NCBI GenBank assembly: GCA_036583965.1
Contig: JAZBQD010000014.1
Location: 43,953,490-44,017,489 of the forward strand
DNA from: Prunella strophiata
Lineage: Eukaryota; Chordata; Aves; Passeriformes; Prunellidae
Direction: 5' to 3'
Length of the DNA: 64,000 bases
The notes below the pieces were generated by a model. The model saw only the letters and a program-made list of their open reading frames with translations. It searched no databases and had not been told where the DNA came from. Below, piece by piece: positions 60,672-64,000 of the stretch. Positions within the stretch are counted from its first letter, which is position 1. Each line of letters begins with the position of its first letter. The position numbers and the translations under genes were made by a program.

Positions 60672-63600
60672 TGACACCCATAGGAGGTGAGAGAACACTG
60701 TGAGTCTTCTGCTACACACACGTGATAGCTCATCTACAGAAAGGGCATTTGACACACTGACATTTCAGGTTACAGTTTAGTACTAAGCCACATTTCTTCA
60801 GCAAGTTAATCTGAAAGACAGCAAATTCAGCCACTTATCCAATACCAGTATCTCAGTCAGGGTTCATGCAAGTTCAGTAAAGGGACAACTTTTATTATGC
60901 TGGTTAATGGCATTTTCTCTTCCTTGGCCAGATGAGTTAGGCGACTCTTGTTCCAATTTGATCCTTTGCTGCCCTGACTGTGAAATCTTGTCATCCTTCC
61001 TAAAAGCTACACAAGCTGCTGAACATGCAGGCTCTGGCTGCTTCCCTCAAGCTGAACCACAGGCTTATAATAAGAATTACATCTCTATTACCTGTAGAGC
61101 TGAGGTTTGTGCTGTTTGATAGCTGGTTTGTGTAGGTGGTTCAACAGTACTGGATTGACCCAGGCAACGCCCAGTACTGCAGCTTTCTGTGCATCTCTGT
61201 GTGTAACCAGCACACCACTTCTATTTCTCAGTAATTAGCAGAAATTCTACTGTGGCTGAAAAGCCTATGGGTTAGTCTTTATCTAAACAAGACAAAATAA
61301 AGGTTACAAAAACTAGGGAAAACATAAAAATATACCTATTTCCACTCTGCAAAATTTCCTCTCAGAGCGAGACAGCCCAGTGACTTCTTGGCAATTTTGA
61401 GCATTTAAACAGCAATTGCCAGAAGAAGAGCACCCTCCTTTCAACTGACCTCAACATGATGCTTCATTTTGTCAGAACTGTTCACTGAGATCAGTGCATC
61501 TGTGGGCAGGTCTGACAGCTAGAATTTCTCTCTATGAAGGACATGACATATTTTGGAAAGACCCCAGCAAAAAAAGCTGGACACTGCTTGGAAGTATTGC
61601 CTAACAAGATGTCCAAGGGAATTCAGAAGATTTTTAAACTGGAATGGAAAACTTGTCCCAGGCAGATATACAGAGAATGGATAAATAGTTCTCATCACAC
61701 CTGCAATTAATACAGCAAACTAGTGAGCAAGGTAACTAACACCTTGTGCTTGTGAAACTTTGGTTCTCCAACAAATAGAAACCCAGTATCTTTTTACTTC
61801 ATGATTTTGCCTTCTCTACCCAGTCACCTCTAAATAAAACAAAACTACTGCTAGAAGCATCTGCCAAAATTGTGTGCAGAATCATGTTTTTGAAAAAACA
61901 TTCAAGTCTATTGTAAGCAAAGCAATCACTGAAGATCCCCCCAACTTTGGGAGGAGGTTTGGGGTTTTAAATCCCAAATGTATGGATTGCCTAATTCCAT
62001 TTATGGTATTGAGTATAAGAAATGGACTGTGTTTTAGATGTGTGCTTATAGCTGGCTGGGTGAAGTACAGTGATCATTCACTACAAATGCCTTTGAGCAT
62101 TTCAATCTCCTTAACATTGTAAGGGACATTTCCATCCCTAAAGACTCTTTGTGGTTCTGGGCCCTCACCTTGGGACATCTCCAGGATAACTATCACTGCT
62201 CCAACAAGTTTTAAATCATTACTCAGCAGCTTTAATTTGTAGCCAAAATGCAAACTTAATTTCTGCACTTCATAACAGGAGGCTTGGCAGTCAGTGTAAC
62301 TGGAGAATATTTCCTCCAAATCATCACTGAGTTTTGGAGCAATGCACATCTCACAAAGATCCTTTCAAGTCCTTTAATGCTGATGTCCAACAACAGAACA
62401 GCTCAGAAAGTTCAGCTCAAAAAATACAGCAAGAGGTCAGAAAAGAATCACTGAAGTTTTGAAAGAGCGAACATATAATTATCTGCAGTTGTCTTGGTTT
62501 GTGTTATCTGCATTTGCCTTGTGAGTGAAATGAAAACACCAAATTAAATTCAAGAATCACTGCATTTGTTTCAAAGCGAGCTGCCTGGAGACAACTGCTG
62601 GTAGACAAGTATTTGTGATCAGCTGCTGTTGTTTTTTTCCAACTCCTTTAATCTACCCAGCAGACCTGTGATTAGTTGCAATCACCATCTTTCTTGCATG
62701 CTCTTCCAGCTTGTATTCCCAGCCTCATTCCTCCTCCCCTTGCTTTGCTACCTCTGTTCTCTCTCTTGGGCTGTCGGCTCTTCTCACTCTGCCTTTTTCT
62801 TTCGGTGCAGGCCCTTCTTTACTCCCTGGGACTCTCAGGCCTGCTGATTCCTTCCATTTTTCCTTTCCTGAACTATTCTCCACAAAGACCTCCCACTGCC
62901 CTCTCACTGAACCTGTCCCCTCCCCGCAGGCTGGGAACTTGTCATCCTCCCAGGGTGACAGCTGGAAAGCTGAACACTCATGAGGTCTGCCTTCACCAGC
63001 ACCTCCTGGTACCAACAGGAATGCTCAGCTAACCCAGATGGTAATGTTGCAAGGCTGGGGTATATTTACTATGCAAATTGCTTTTAATATTGACAAACAG
63101 TTTTTTTGATGATATTAAGATTCTGCCTGAGGGCAATAAAGACTAAACTAGCTGTGGCATGCATAAAATACGTTGTGTTACTTCTTGATATAATTAGAAC
63201 ATCATTTATTACATTAATCATTGCAAAGTTTTTCTGTTTGGGGATAGGGCATTGAATAAATCTCTCAAGAGATCTACCACATACAGTAATCCTTTGATGA
63301 TGGGGAAAAATACAATCAAAGGCCAGTGTGTGTGCTCAGAACGAACACGTTTTATCTCTAAGCCTTTGCACTGAATGCTATAGTCTTCTGTGAACTTCCT
63401 GGTGTCTCAGCTCCACCACAAGCTCACTCTCCAATTTCTCTTACAGGGTATGTACTTTTCTCAGAGAAGAGGCTCTTCAAAAGGTAATTGGCATTAAAGT
63501 TTTAGGAGACCAAATTAATGATATTCTTTAATCATCTGCAGTTCCCAAAGAATAATGGAAGAGGCTGAATGGCAGATTTTAGGACTCTAAATAATGTGTA

Positions 63601-64000
63601 GTCACTTTTTTCCTTTTAGGGAGTCATACTCTACTTTTCACTAACAGAAAAAAAACCCCCACAGTCATGGCTGGCATCGCCACATGAATGTTACACTTAT
63701 CACTGTCATAACAATTCATCCACACACCGACAACTGAAACTCCTGGTCTCCTCTGAACCGAGTAGTTTAAAAAGATAGATGGCTGCCTTCTGGCTAATTG
63801 TGGGAGTTCTTTCATTACTATAAAAAGACTTATTATATCTCAAGTGACTTTATAAGCAGTGAATAATGAGACTTAAAGTCTTTGGAAAAGACTCCACTGA
63901 TCAAATGCTGGGATAACTTATGGGCACAGTGACCTTTTCCTCAGTAAGATACTTCAAACTGCTGCTGTTGGCCCATTATTAAAATTCCCCATTTAAGGCA

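Larger units (their letters stand above)
55951..64000 (-). other. PDZRN4: PDZRN4 upstream intron (partial)
   Basis: The exon at 55697-55950 begins in phase 0 with VNGKDLS, so an exon encoding the first part of PDZ1 must lie upstream. I could not find it in these 8 kb and infer that it is beyond 64000. A small alternative first exon cannot be excluded. The stretch holds palindromes at 57.2 kb, a T17 run at 58514-58530, a LINE endonuclease-like relic and a hairpin at 60.6 kb. Confidence 0.75.

Noticed and set aside
62629..63032. Overlapping open frames on both strands plus a splice-acceptor-like TTTTTCTTTCGGTGCAG
   Set aside because: A pyrimidine-rich stretch gives acceptor-like sequence and open frames by composition; no partner exon or protein similarity was found.
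1..64000. CRISPR arrays, operons, phage or other prokaryotic systems
   Set aside because: No regularly spaced repeats, no operon-like gene runs; introns, CR1 and a bird SINE show a vertebrate genome.

Overview
The window looks like ordinary vertebrate nuclear DNA, most likely from a songbird (order Passeriformes). It is AT-rich and intron-rich, with GT-AG splice sites and several truncated CR1 LINE copies, the dominant bird retrotransposon. A tRNA-Ile-derived SINE with a CR1-like tail at 23773-23890 resembles the TguSINE1 type known from passerines. No bacterial, plasmid or phage features were seen.

The only protein-coding gene I can support is PDZRN4 (LNX4, PDZ domain-containing RING finger protein 4), on the minus strand. 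Seven exons were placed by joining conserved coding segments at consensus splice sites: 55697-55950, 54000-54102, 33543-33641, 31299-31361, 27752-27853, 24213-24329 and 16707-18233 (terminal coding exon with the stop). The spliced frame is continuous: 2265 bp, or 754 codons plus TGA. It covers the end of PDZ1, the linker, all of PDZ2, an acidic spacer and the large C-terminal LNX3-homology region ending in a Thr-Thr-Val PDZ ligand. The 5' part of the gene (RING finger, TRAF-type zinc finger, start of PDZ1, promoter) is not recognisable here and should lie beyond the right edge. A candidate polyadenylation signal at 16104-16109 gives a 3' UTR of about 0.6 kb.

Layout: 1-16103 is intergenic sequence downstream of the gene, with a CR1 copy (7424-8240), a perfect 17-bp hairpin (7073-7113) and a roughly 250-bp AAGGG tract (11414-11673). 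From 16104 to 55950 are the gene's 3' UTR, seven exons and six introns; the largest intron (33642-53999, about 20.4 kb) separates the PDZ1-PDZ2 linker from PDZ2. From 55951 to 64000 is a partial upstream intron. Introns hold CR1 fragments, the SINE, a MIR-like relic, a LINE endonuclease-like relic, microsatellites, short tandem duplications and a few inverted repeats.

I found no evidence for a new multi-gene system. The most interesting items are the SINE, the AAGGG tract, several clean inverted repeats, and a possible self-interaction between the protein's own PDZ1 and its C-terminus.
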